From the IMG/VR virus record IMGVR_UViG_3300010373_000110, positions 1 to 29,903 of that record: DNA of 29,903 nucleotides. One strand, written 5' to 3'. This DNA is from a virus. A program made the position numbers and the translations under genes. The notes beneath the pieces are model-generated. The model searched no databases and had not been told where the DNA came from. It saw only the letters and a program-made list of their open reading frames with translations. Shown here in pieces: positions 1 to 6,768 of this stretch (the first letter of the stretch is position 1; every line of letters starts with the position of its first letter).

Positions 1-251
1 GGCTCCCATTCCTTGATCCCAACGGACTCAGCAGACGCCCCGCGGTTATCCACGACTGGCTATACGGCAGTGTGGAGGGGCGTGCTAGGGGCAAGCAGTT
101 CGCGGATAGCTTTCTGAGAGATGCGCTATTGTCCGAGGGCGCGCGCCCATCCGTTGCTCAAACCTTTTACCTTGCGGTGCATTGGTTCGGGCAGTCCGGA
201 TGGGATCTCGATGGGCGCCAGCTAGCCGAGTTCGGGAAACACACCGGATAG
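1..251 (+). CDS. DUF1353-family phage protein, 3' part
   Basis: This gene is open from the left edge (frame starting at base 3) to a TAG at 249-251, leaving 82 residues. The fragment begins with a Pro-Asn-Gly-Leu-Ser-Arg-Arg-Pro segment followed by Ala-Val-Ile-His-Asp-Trp-Leu-Tyr. It continues with an Ala/Asp-rich helix and a closing segment containing Tyr-Leu-Ala-Val-His-Trp-Phe-Gly. This order matches the DUF1353 family, found in many tailed phages near the tail or lysis genes; the biochemical role is unknown. It ends 3 bp before the stop of the convergent gene at 255-575, so two transcription units meet head-on with no room for a separate terminator. Its strand matches the packaging and virion genes at the right end of the window, so it is probably the end of the late region of a circular or permuted genome. 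The family call is from motif recognition only. Confidence 0.75.
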   Translation, partial: LPFLDPNGLSRRPAVIHDWLYGSVEGRARGKQFADSFLRDALLSEGARPSVAQTFYLAVHWFGQSGWDLDGRQLAEFGKHTG

Positions 252-254
252 CGG

Positions 255-575
255 TCAACGTTCGAAAATTCGTTCGTTTCGAACATCGCTCGCGGTGCGG
301 AATTCTTCGCCATCTTGGAGTACGAACGGTTTTGCAGTGCACCGCTGGCCCGCGGCGCCGCTGATTCGATAATCTATGCCGTCTACGGATACAACGGACT
401 CCGTACGAGTCATCCGCCAGTTGTCAGGTTGTGTTCCGTTTCCGTTCCAATTCTTGAGGCGCCACACGAACCCGCGAGGGGCAGGTAACGCAACCCGCCG
501 CCCATCCTCCAGAACGCGCACAATGCGCTCGTGATATCCGCCCTGCTTCATCGTTACGCTTTTTGCGAGTTTCAT
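255..575 (-). CDS. Small hypothetical protein under operator-controlled promoter
   Basis: This 106-aa protein has no family I recognise. It has a basic N-terminus, a hydrophilic beta-rich middle with several Trp and Asn residues, and a charged Arg/Glu-rich C-terminus. The ATG at 575 is supported by a GGAG Shine-Dalgarno sequence 8 bases upstream. A near-consensus promoter with an embedded dyad (602-630) lies about 20 bases further up, so the gene has its own start of transcription although it lies downstream of the polymerase operon. That dyad links it to the proposed TetR-type repressor. The gene is the last of the left minus-strand cluster and ends 3 bp from the convergent DUF1353 gene. I see no membrane segment or signal peptide. 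Confidence 0.65.
   Translation of the reverse strand: MKLAKSVTMKQGGYHERIVRVLEDGRRVALPAPRGFVWRLKNWNGNGTQPDNWRMTRTESVVSVDGIDYRISGAAGQRCTAKPFVLQDGEEFRTASDVRNERIFER
260..284. repeat. 8-bp perfect inverted repeat at convergent gene ends
   Basis: GTTCGAAA (260-267) and TTTCGAAC (277-284) are exact inverted repeats around a 9-base loop. They overlap the last codons of the minus-strand gene and lie just beyond the end of the DUF1353 gene. The position between convergent genes suggests a transcription-end or mRNA-protecting hairpin, but no T-run follows on either strand, so it is not a standard intrinsic terminator. Confidence 0.45.
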
Positions 576-601
576 GCGGCGATCTCCAGTCGATGGGGCA
601 G

Positions 602-630
602 ACTATACTGACCGTTCCGTCAGTTGTCAA
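602..630 (-). promoter_or_regulatory. Sigma70-type promoter with dyad operator in spacer
   Basis: Read on the minus strand, TTGACA (630-625) is separated by 17 bp from TATAGT (607-602). The spacer holds CTGAC-N6-GTCAG (608-623), a dyad that a bound repressor could use to block RNA polymerase. Transcription should start near 595, about 20 bases before the ATG at 575. The sequence is almost identical over 27 bases to the promoter at 18421-18449. The -35 box overlaps the last codons of the upstream small gene (stop at 620-622). Confidence 0.8.
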
Positions 631-778
631 GCGTTGCCCGCCGCTCGCGTTTCGTCATCCCACCCAACCTGGCGCGGTACCGGGCGCGCTCTGCGGCTCG
701 TAAGCGTTCGGCGTGTCTAGCGTAGTACCGGTCTGCGGCCCGCTTACGCGCCTCGGGCGAGCCCCTGCCGCTACTCAT
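620..778 (-). CDS. Small basic protein coupled to DNA polymerase
   Basis: This 52-aa protein is very rich in Arg and Ala (about a third of residues basic) and is predicted to be a continuous helix. The centre repeats short Arg-Ala-Glu-Arg-like blocks, and a Gly-Gly-Met-Thr-Lys segment follows. I do not recognise a family. Short helical basic proteins like this occur in many phages and may bind nucleic acid, but that is inference. The ATG at 778 overlaps the polymerase stop as ATGA, so it is probably translated by coupling after the polymerase. A longer reading of the same frame exists but would run far into the polymerase gene. Its last codons lie inside the promoter at 602-630. Confidence 0.6.
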   Translation of the reverse strand: MSSGRGSPEARKRAADRYYARHAERLRAAERARYRARLGGMTKRERRATLDN

Positions 779-3129
779 TCCCATTTCCCATGACGGTAGG
801 TCTCCTCGGCCGCGGGGGCTCGTATGGGCCAGGGGCGGCCCCAATCATCAACAGCCCACGGCTTGCCGGCGTTCACGATCGAGAGATACTCTGCGGTACT
901 CCCGCGGCCCTCCTCGACTTCGCACACGATCTCGTCGTGCGTGTGCATCACGGGCAGGTAGATTCCCCCCTCGTCGAGCGTAACGAGCGAATCAGCTTGG
1001 AACTCGCGCGAGACTTTCGCTACAACATTCTGCGTCTCCACGCCGCCGTAGAGATACATTTTAATCCAACCTATGGGACCTTTTTGGGCGTTTGAATTCC
1101 ACCCGTAATATGATAACTCCAACTCCCAAGGGCTCGCGTACTCACGCGCAGACGGTCGTAGTTCAGGCTGATGGTATACAAGGGGATCACCGTCACCAGG
1201 CGGCATGCAATAGAGTACGTCACCGTGGCACATAAACCGAACCCCTCGGTAGCCGTAACACACGCCACGGTGAAGGACTGCGGAGATAGCGGCACCCTCC
1301 AAGCCAAATAGCTCAGGCCGCTCTTCGTGGGTGAATTTGCCGCGTGTTTGACCTCCCCAAAATTCGGTGATGGCTGGCTGTTTCGCGCGTACGGCCAAAA
1401 TGACGCGCTTAATATTTTCATCGCTACCTAATATGTCGTCTGCGCCAAAGCGCTTCCAACCGGATATCCACGCGCCGAAGTCAGCTGACAATACGGCCAG
1501 TTTGCCTAGCTGTCTATCGTCATGATGCTTCTTATGTTTCTCGCGGTACCCAATGTACTCCTCTACGGGCGTTCCTGTTATCTGGCTAGCCATCGCTTCG
1601 TAAATTTTCCCGTGCGTGTGGAAAACATCGAGACGCCATTTCTCGCCAGCTAACGCACTAGTGACAACCGCTTGTATAGCGTTGTAATCAGACGCAATGA
1701 GCCTAAAACCATTGCGTGCCACAACCAAGGACCTAAGACAATCCGCAATGCATTCGAGCGCATCACCATAGATAGACTCAACAAACTCAAGCGACCTACT
1801 CGCAATAACAGCCAGCGCATGTTCTATCTTCTCCGGTTTGTCTAACTTACCCTTCCACACGTTAGCCATCTGTACGCCCTGGCCATTCCACAGAAACGTA
1901 TGTGCTGCTGCGTATGCGTATTGATGGCGTAGCCGACCGTCCGCACACACCTCTGCGCGCATCTTATATAGTTTTTTGACGCTGGCGAATGCAAGCTTCT
2001 GGCGTATCTGCAGCACACGGCTAATAGCGGGTGGTAGGGGGCTGCGTAAGTTTGTTAAAATATTTTCAACATAATCTTCGTCTAGGTTGCGAAGTTCTAC
2101 TCCGTGCGCTTCATATGCCCATGCGAGTATCTTCGCTACTTCGTTGGCTGATGTGATGCGGTTGCCTGTGATGTTGCGTAGCTCACCCTCGTACTTGGCG
2201 AAAGCTTGCTCCATCACGCATATGCAGTCCTCCATCGCCTTGGTGTCTATCTGCATACCTCGCTCGTTGACACGATCCGAGGTTTGGGCAATGCGCAGCT
2301 CGCGCGGCGAGAGATCGGGTATGCGCGAGTTGAGCGCCATCTCAGACACAACGTCTTGTTTGTTGTATTTATAGAATTTGGCGAAATCTTCCGCGGCGGT
2401 CTGCGGCGTCCAACGTAGCGCGGGGTTAGGCTTCGTGGGGTTGCGAGGTGCAGTGAGCTTCCGTATCAACGTATCGCCTACGGCGTCCTTGTGTAAATGA
2501 TCTTCCTTGCCAGGAATGAAAATTACTTTGCCGGCGTTGGACAACTTGCGCGGATATGCGCTCACCGCAGCTTTAGCCTGCGTGTCGCGACACTGCTCCA
2601 TTTTCAGCTCTGGCCATCCCCACGTGGGTACGCAGTAACCGTTCCACACTTCCCACTCGAAGCCAATGACGTTCCAACCGCCGAGGAGCCCGCCATTCGC
2701 AACGTGTTCTAATAACGCCCATGGCTGGGCGTATAGCATCGTTTCGTAGCAACCGGCCCTAAGTTGTTCTGGCCATTTGCCTGTGTACCAACTGGGGGTC
2801 CAATGGCGCACTCCTAGCCCGTCTAACATGTCGTAAGCCAGCGAAAGTACTTCGAACGTCGGATGCCGCACGTAATTACGCACACCTACAACTGGCAAAC
2901 CGCGGTTGGAATTTGCTATGCCTGGTAGACTAGCGAGTTTTACTGTTGGTGGTACCCACACTGGCTCGGGCGGAAGCGACACGAGCGGTAGTTTACGCTT
3001 ACGTTGTTTCCATTCGAGATACCCTGGCACTTGCTCCCACACGTAGCCCGCCTCGCTAAATGTCTCGAAGTCGCACGAAGGCAGAATTGTGCTCCATCCA
3101 TGGAGCGCCGGTACGCGTTGGTATTGCAT
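775..3129 (-). CDS. DNA polymerase, family A, with 3'-5' exonuclease
   Basis: This is the replicative polymerase of the phage, 784 aa from the chosen start. The exonuclease domain shows Asp-Phe-Glu-Thr-Phe-Ser near residues 20-25 (Exo I), an Asn...Phe-Glu segment near 150-160 (Exo II) and Tyr-Asn-Lys-Gln-Asp near 255-259 (Exo III), so proofreading looks intact. The polymerase domain has motif A (Asp481-Tyr-Asn-Ala-Ile-Gln486), motif B (Arg539 to Gly552 with the Arg-x3-Lys spacing and Phe-Gly at its end) and motif C (His731-Asp-Glu). Gln486 stands where family A enzymes have the conserved steric-gate Glu; see findings. The ATG at 3129 follows a GGACGGAG stretch. An in-frame ATG at 3156 has no Shine-Dalgarno and lies inside an inverted repeat, so I prefer 3129. 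The gene follows the ssDNA-binding-like gene and precedes a coupled small gene. Confidence 0.95.
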   Translation of the reverse strand: MQYQRVPALHGWSTILPSCDFETFSEAGYVWEQVPGYLEWKQRKRKLPLVSLPPEPVWVPPTVKLASLPGIANSNRGLPVVGVRNYVRHPTFEVLSLAYDMLDGLGVRHWTPSWYTGKWPEQLRAGCYETMLYAQPWALLEHVANGGLLGGWNVIGFEWEVWNGYCVPTWGWPELKMEQCRDTQAKAAVSAYPRKLSNAGKVIFIPGKEDHLHKDAVGDTLIRKLTAPRNPTKPNPALRWTPQTAAEDFAKFYKYNKQDVVSEMALNSRIPDLSPRELRIAQTSDRVNERGMQIDTKAMEDCICVMEQAFAKYEGELRNITGNRITSANEVAKILAWAYEAHGVELRNLDEDYVENILTNLRSPLPPAISRVLQIRQKLAFASVKKLYKMRAEVCADGRLRHQYAYAAAHTFLWNGQGVQMANVWKGKLDKPEKIEHALAVIASRSLEFVESIYGDALECIADCLRSLVVARNGFRLIASDYNAIQAVVTSALAGEKWRLDVFHTHGKIYEAMASQITGTPVEEYIGYREKHKKHHDDRQLGKLAVLSADFGAWISGWKRFGADDILGSDENIKRVILAVRAKQPAITEFWGGQTRGKFTHEERPELFGLEGAAISAVLHRGVCYGYRGVRFMCHGDVLYCMPPGDGDPLVYHQPELRPSAREYASPWELELSYYGWNSNAQKGPIGWIKMYLYGGVETQNVVAKVSREFQADSLVTLDEGGIYLPVMHTHDEIVCEVEEGRGSTAEYLSIVNAGKPWAVDDWGRPWPIRAPAAEETYRHGKWE

Positions 3130-3148
3130 CAACTCCGTCCGCCCATCG

Positions 3149-3210
3149 CCCCGCATGCCAATTCTGCCGCGTCCGTTAACCTAGATCAGAGAAGCAGACG
3201 GCATGCGGGG
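3149..3210. repeat. 11-bp perfect inverted repeat before the polymerase gene
   Basis: CCCCGCATGCC (3149-3159) and GGCATGCGGGG (3200-3210) are exact inverted repeats 40 bases apart, in the gap between the ssDNA-binding-like gene and the polymerase start. The arm contains the alternative start codon at 3156. In the minus-strand mRNA this would form a GC-rich stem about 20 bases before the chosen polymerase start. No T-run follows, so attenuation of translation or mRNA processing is more likely than termination. Confidence 0.5.
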
Positions 3211-3221
3211 CGGGGACTCTG

Positions 3222-4325
3222 CTAGGCCATGTAGCCTTGTTGCTTCATCTGATCGTCTGTCCAACCCTGAGCCCGGAACTGCTCGTAACTCGCACCCGCG
3301 GCCTTGGCCGTCATATTATGCGCTGGGGGCGCGGCAGGCGGCGGTGCCGCAGGCGGAGGGGGCTGCAGGAATGACGGCGCGGGCGCCACGTACGTTGGCG
3401 TGGCGGCTTGAGCATTGGCGGAGGGCGGGACGCCGGGGCTAGAAGGGAATGGTGTCGGCGCACTCACCCCTGGCATTGGGGCCATCACACCAGCTGGGGG
3501 AGCATACCCCGCCGAGGGGGCAGTTGCGGCCTGGGGCGGGAGGGGGCCAGGGAATCCACCCGGAGCCGCCCCAGGCGTAGGGAACGACGGAGTCGGCCCA
3601 GTGTTGAGCGGCGGCGGAAACGATCCGAACGGTGCGGGAGCTGCGGCAGGCGCACCGCCACCCACGGCTGTGAGTCCAGCAGGTACGGCAGACGAGCCAA
3701 ACCCTTGGATCGAGCGCGGATCAACGGCACCGCTGATCTCCTTGTCGATCGCCTTGAACATCACAAACTCGCCGTTGATGTAGATGCCTGGGTTGCCCGC
3801 AGATTCGTTTGTGTCGACGGTCGCGACAGTCTCCACGTGGAAGCCGCGTTTTACCGCGTTGGGTTCCGTGATAGGCCCGAAGCTCGTGTCGATGATCTTG
3901 GGCGGGTAAACGGACGAGCACGAGACGATCCAACAGCCCGCGAAACCTTCGGAACGCGCGTTGATACGACCCGCCTTGTTCGGGATGACCGAATCACCAT
4001 CCTCAATTTTCCACGCGAAGTCAGGACGCTGCGCAGCGCTCATGCCCTGCGGGTACTGCGGGGATGCCATCTTGGGATCCATCGGCCATGCGGCGAAACC
4101 GAATTCCCATATCGATTTGCCCCACGGGGTTTGACTCCAGTGTTGCTCGCCTTGCTTCTTGATCGCGAGTGCGAAGAAGTAGGTAATTTTGGGTTGGCCA
4201 GCGAGCCTATGGCCCGCGGGGTAAACCCGCTTCTGCTTCGTTACGAAGTCAGTGTCTTGCGCTTTGTACAGATCGCCTTGAACGATCCGTGCCAGCGGGA
4301 AGTTAACTCGAATTCTCTCAACCAT
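3222..4325 (-). CDS. Putative ssDNA-binding protein (DUF2815-like) with Pro-rich tail
   Basis: This 367-aa protein has two parts. The first 205 residues form a beta-rich domain. Its late segment (Pro-Gly-Ile-Tyr-Ile-Asn-Gly-Glu followed by Val-Met-Phe-Lys-Ala) resembles the end of DUF2815-type phage ssDNA-binding OB-fold proteins. From about residue 215 to 335 it is low-complexity Pro/Ala/Gly. It ends in a short conserved-looking motif with Gln-Gly-Trp-Thr-Asp-Asp-Gln-Met and Gln-Gly-Tyr-Met. A flexible tail with a conserved tip is typical of proteins that recruit replication partners, here perhaps the polymerase encoded next. The ATG at 4325 has an AGGAG sequence about 11 bases upstream. The gene lies 14 bp after the DUF2800 nuclease gene. 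The family call is from motif memory; another phage replication accessory role is possible. Confidence 0.65.
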   Translation of the reverse strand: MVERIRVNFPLARIVQGDLYKAQDTDFVTKQKRVYPAGHRLAGQPKITYFFALAIKKQGEQHWSQTPWGKSIWEFGFAAWPMDPKMASPQYPQGMSAAQRPDFAWKIEDGDSVIPNKAGRINARSEGFAGCWIVSCSSVYPPKIIDTSFGPITEPNAVKRGFHVETVATVDTNESAGNPGIYINGEFVMFKAIDKEISGAVDPRSIQGFGSSAVPAGLTAVGGGAPAAAPAPFGSFPPPLNTGPTPSFPTPGAAPGGFPGPLPPQAATAPSAGYAPPAGVMAPMPGVSAPTPFPSSPGVPPSANAQAATPTYVAPAPSFLQPPPPAAPPPAAPPAHNMTAKAAGASYEQFRAQGWTDDQMKQQGYMA

Positions 4326-4339
4326 GTGTGCGGTTGCTC

Positions 4340-5545
4340 CTACTTGGAATGTCCAAAGACCTTGCGGAATTGGGTAGTGTCGTCGGGAATCAGTTTCGGT
4401 ACACCGGGCGGCCGATGAGCATACAACTCAACGATACGCTTATCAATCCCTTTCTCGCGAATTGTGTTTGATGGTGTGATCAACTGTTGCGGCTTACGGA
4501 TATCGGCTCCTATGAGATCGAATGTTGTTGCGAGTTGCTCCGCCGAGTAGCCATCTCGCCATTTCAACCGCCCCATCGTGGCGCCCATGCGCCAATAGGG
4601 GATCTGCAGCCCAGCGTTGATGCACGCCTGTGCGTGTGCCTGTAATCCAGCTTCCCGCCCCTCGAGCATTTTGATAGCCCATTTCACCAAGCGCAGTTCG
4701 ACGCCGACAGCCTCGGGCGACATGATGTCAGGTTGAGCGGTGCCAACGTACCGCAGCACGTTTGCTGTAGTCTTACGGTATGCCGGGCACTGATGGCGCG
4801 CTTTACAGTCCACGCAGTGAGGGCCTGAGATCGTGCGCGGTGAATCGGAGAGCGCTTCATTGACTGCAGGAACAATCGTCTGTTGGGCAAACTGATACAA
4901 ATCTCTCAATGTCAATGGACGCCCATTGCTTTCTCGCCATTCACGCACCGGCCCTTCGTGATGGTACGAGCGCGGCTGTACGATCGTGAGACACGCGGGA
5001 GTATCCCATGGGAGTTGTAACCGTGCCTGCACACCTAGTGTGTACGCGATGAGCTGCGGATTCTCAAACACCTCCACATGCCGGAAGCCGTATTTGTAGT
5101 CTACGGATTTTACCATACCTGTGATTTGGTAGCCCTCCGCAGCGATTCGTAAATCGTCTGTATTTGGACCAATCAACCGCCAGTAATCCGGTGTTCCCCA
5201 GCACTCGGGAATCACATGGCGCACGTCAACAGCATCCTCGTACCGGGCGTCACTGTGGAATTGTGCCTCTTCGGCGTACAACCTCGCACCATCGATCATA
5301 TCGTCGTCTATCTCGAATACGCGGCCCGCGTGGGGAAGGTTATCCCCCACCTTGGGCTCCCACGAATGCGACGCAACGCCCAGCGCGATACGGTGCGCTA
5401 CCTGACCCTCCAACTCCTCGTCAGTGTCAGGAGTGGGAGGTACTTGCTCTTGCATCCGCACCGATCCGGGGCAGGCTACCGTTAGGTGTAGGCTACTTGG
5501 AGCGATGCGTGCGTGTGTCTCAGCGGAGTGTGTCGCGGTATTCAA
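4340..5545 (-). CDS. DUF2800 / Cas4-like RecB-family nuclease
   Basis: This 401-aa protein is a PD-(D/E)XK enzyme of the DUF2800 type, expected to cut or process DNA ends during phage replication or recombination. Catalytic-site candidates are Asp120 (Gly-Thr-Pro-Asp), Asp149 and Lys151 (Asp-Tyr-Lys-Tyr-Gly), and Gln164 in the following Glu-Asn-Pro-Gln-Leu. Four Cys residues, Cys25 in an Ala-Cys-Pro-Gly-Ser motif and Cys244, Cys247 and Cys253, have the one-plus-three layout of the iron-sulfur cluster in Cas4/AddB-like nucleases. The start is TTG at 5545, preceded by a strong GGAGG 6 bases upstream. The next Met is residue 31, too late to include the N-terminal Cys, which supports TTG. The gene overlaps the 46-aa gene upstream by 26 bp and lies in the replication operon. 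Confidence 0.85.
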   Translation of the reverse strand: MNTATHSAETHARIAPSSLHLTVACPGSVRMQEQVPPTPDTDEELEGQVAHRIALGVASHSWEPKVGDNLPHAGRVFEIDDDMIDGARLYAEEAQFHSDARYEDAVDVRHVIPECWGTPDYWRLIGPNTDDLRIAAEGYQITGMVKSVDYKYGFRHVEVFENPQLIAYTLGVQARLQLPWDTPACLTIVQPRSYHHEGPVREWRESNGRPLTLRDLYQFAQQTIVPAVNEALSDSPRTISGPHCVDCKARHQCPAYRKTTANVLRYVGTAQPDIMSPEAVGVELRLVKWAIKMLEGREAGLQAHAQACINAGLQIPYWRMGATMGRLKWRDGYSAEQLATTFDLIGADIRKPQQLITPSNTIREKGIDKRIVELYAHRPPGVPKLIPDDTTQFRKVFGHSK

Positions 5546-5660
5546 TGCGCTCCTCCGTTATATACATTATGTGGTGGCCAGAGATGTCGCGCAGGGACCA
5601 ACGTTGTTCTCCCACGCGTATTATTGATCGACCGTCCGCGAAGACGTACCATTCGATCAC
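5520..5660 (-). CDS. 46-aa protein with GTG start, coupled on both sides
   Basis: This short gene runs from GTG (5660-5658) to TGA (5522-5520). The GTG overlaps the stop of the Pro-rich gene as GTGA, the typical translational coupling arrangement, and its 3' end overlaps the start of the DUF2800 gene by 26 bp. The product begins Val/Met-Ile-Glu-Trp-Tyr-Val-Phe-Ala-Asp-Gly and has alternating hydrophobic and charged residues ending in Tyr-Arg-Asp-Thr-Leu-Arg. It looks like a compact beta-strand protein and has no membrane segment. I recognise no family. The strong Shine-Dalgarno for the TTG of DUF2800 lies inside it, so its translation may tune nuclease output. A 46-codon frame that exactly fills the gap between two real genes is unlikely by chance. 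Confidence 0.65.
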   Translation of the reverse strand: MIEWYVFADGRSIIRVGEQRWSLRDISGHHIMYITEERIEYRDTLR

Positions 5661-6682
5661 GATATGCCATCCAATGGGAGTCCGGCGATAAGCGTCTCGA
5701 AATCGCGATCGATGCCCGGCAACAGACCGTGATACTTCGGATCGGCCAACTCTGAGAAGTTGGGAGCACCATGCCGTTGGACAACCGGCGCGATTCGTCG
5801 CGGATCTAGCTTTTTGTCCGTGACTGCCTGAGTGAGCTTATCCATTAGGGCTCGGTAGGGATTGGCGGGTGCGTCGCTAGTAACAGCCCCAGCGGGGGCA
5901 TTGACGGCGGACTGCCCAGGTATGGATGTAGAAACGAGCACAGGTGGGGGGCTGATCTGTGCAGACACCACGGATGCGGCGGAAATAGGCGGGACCGGGG
6001 GCAATGGCACGACACTGTTTCCTGCGGGGGGAAGCGGCACCATTGGCGGGGGCGGTGCTACGGGCAACGGGCCGGAACCAACCGGGAGCGGCGGAGGCAT
6101 CGTGCCATAACCCGCACCTAGCTCTGGTAGCATTCCTGTGACGCGTCGCTTCGATGCCAACTCCTGTACGACGGCTTGCGCAAGTGCTGGATCTAGTCCT
6201 TTCTGAAGCTTCCACGTTCCATCTTTTTTCTTGGCTTTGCCTTTTTGGTGGATGCGCGCATCCCACGGTAGTCCGGTCTCGTCGTACTCAACCGGCGCAA
6301 GTGCGGCCGATGCCAACCCAACCGTGGGGGGTATCGGGGCCACCGTATTCGTAGAAGTACTCACCGCAGCCGACGCAGCGGCAATGTTCGCAACCGGACC
6401 CGTCGCAGTGGGCACAGGAGCAACCGGAACGGGCGGCGCCGGGGGAAAAGGCAGAACGTTGCTCGGCGGCGGGGGTAGCGGTGTGGGCGCGGTAGTTCCC
6501 ACGGGAACTGGAGCCGGGGGCGCAAATTTCACATCGAGTGACGCACCCGTGGCGACGTGGCACGTGGTCTCACCATCGCTTACGGCTGGCACAGGAATAT
6601 CCCCTGCGAGCATCAGGCAAAATGCGGCAGCTGCGCGGAGCTGCACAGTACCATCACGTTCGGAATCAATTTCAATTCGCAT
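5657..6682 (-). CDS. Pro-rich phage protein, first gene of replication operon
   Basis: This 341-aa protein begins with a short beta segment that leads to Ala-Phe-Cys-Leu-Met-Leu-Ala-Gly. A Pro/Ala/Val-rich linker follows to about residue 135. Next comes a recognisable core with Gly-Leu-Pro-Trp-Asp-Ala-Arg-Ile-His and a Lys-rich run then Asp-Gly-Thr-Trp-Lys (about 140-190). After another Pro-rich linker there is a C-terminal helical domain of about 70 residues. The Trp-Asp-x-Arg-Ile-His core occurs in phage proteins of unknown function that sit beside replication genes. The ATG at 6682 has AGAGG 7 bases upstream; an upstream in-frame ATG at 6766 would place the coding start before the promoter. 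It is transcribed from the promoter at 6728-6756. The long Pro-rich linkers echo the tail of the ssDNA-binding-like protein, suggesting a tethering role (inference). Confidence 0.7.
   Translation of the reverse strand: MRIEIDSERDGTVQLRAAAAFCLMLAGDIPVPAVSDGETTCHVATGASLDVKFAPPAPVPVGTTAPTPLPPPPSNVLPFPPAPPVPVAPVPTATGPVANIAAASAAVSTSTNTVAPIPPTVGLASAALAPVEYDETGLPWDARIHQKGKAKKKDGTWKLQKGLDPALAQAVVQELASKRRVTGMLPELGAGYGTMPPPLPVGSGPLPVAPPPPMVPLPPAGNSVVPLPPVPPISAASVVSAQISPPPVLVSTSIPGQSAVNAPAGAVTSDAPANPYRALMDKLTQAVTDKKLDPRRIAPVVQRHGAPNFSELADPKYHGLLPGIDRDFETLIAGLPLDGIS
6494..6509. repeat. 16-bp palindrome, copy 1 of 3
   Basis: AGTTCCCACGGGAACT has 7-bp perfect arms around a 2-base centre. Near-identical copies occur at 19111-19126 and 27685-27700. 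Here it lies inside the Pro-rich gene and encodes Val-Pro-Val-Gly-Thr. Confidence 0.55.
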
Positions 6683-6714
6683 GGGTTTCCTCTTATGGGT
6701 TTGTGCGATAGGGG

Positions 6715-6742
6715 TTGACGGGAGCGGATGGTACGGTACACT
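6715..6742 (+). promoter_or_regulatory. Rightward promoter for helicase operon
   Basis: TTGACG (6715-6720) and TACACT (6737-6742) are separated by 16 bp. Transcription would start near 6749, about 20 bases before the helicase ATG at 6769, leaving room for the AGGGA Shine-Dalgarno sequence at about 6759-6763. The dyad at 6741-6756 covers the end of the -10 and the start point, so a bound repressor would block it. Confidence 0.65.
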
Positions 6743-6756
6743 GACCGCCACGTCAA
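6728..6756 (-). promoter_or_regulatory. Leftward promoter for replication operon
   Basis: On the minus strand TTGACG (6756-6751) is 17 bp from TACCAT (6733-6728). The start would be near 6721, about 39 bases before the ATG at 6682. It overlaps the rightward promoter, and the shared dyad covers its -35 box. Confidence 0.6.
6741..6756. promoter_or_regulatory. Operator dyad shared by divergent promoters
   Basis: CTGAC-CGCCAC-GTCAA fits the TGAC-N6-GTCA pattern found at four other promoters here; the outermost base pair is imperfect. One bound dimer could silence both the helicase operon and the polymerase operon at once. Confidence 0.65.
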
Positions 6757-6768
6757 TAAGGGACATGC

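Noticed and set aside
3130-3156. Longer polymerase start at 3156
   Set aside because: It has no Shine-Dalgarno and lies in an inverted repeat; the ATG at 3129 is better placed before the exonuclease motif. It cannot be fully excluded.
3408-4418. 336-codon plus-strand frame opposite the ssDNA-binding-like gene
   Set aside because: It is open because the opposing gene is Pro/Ala-rich. The product is Arg-rich without motifs, and the minus-strand frame has a family match and a place in the operon.
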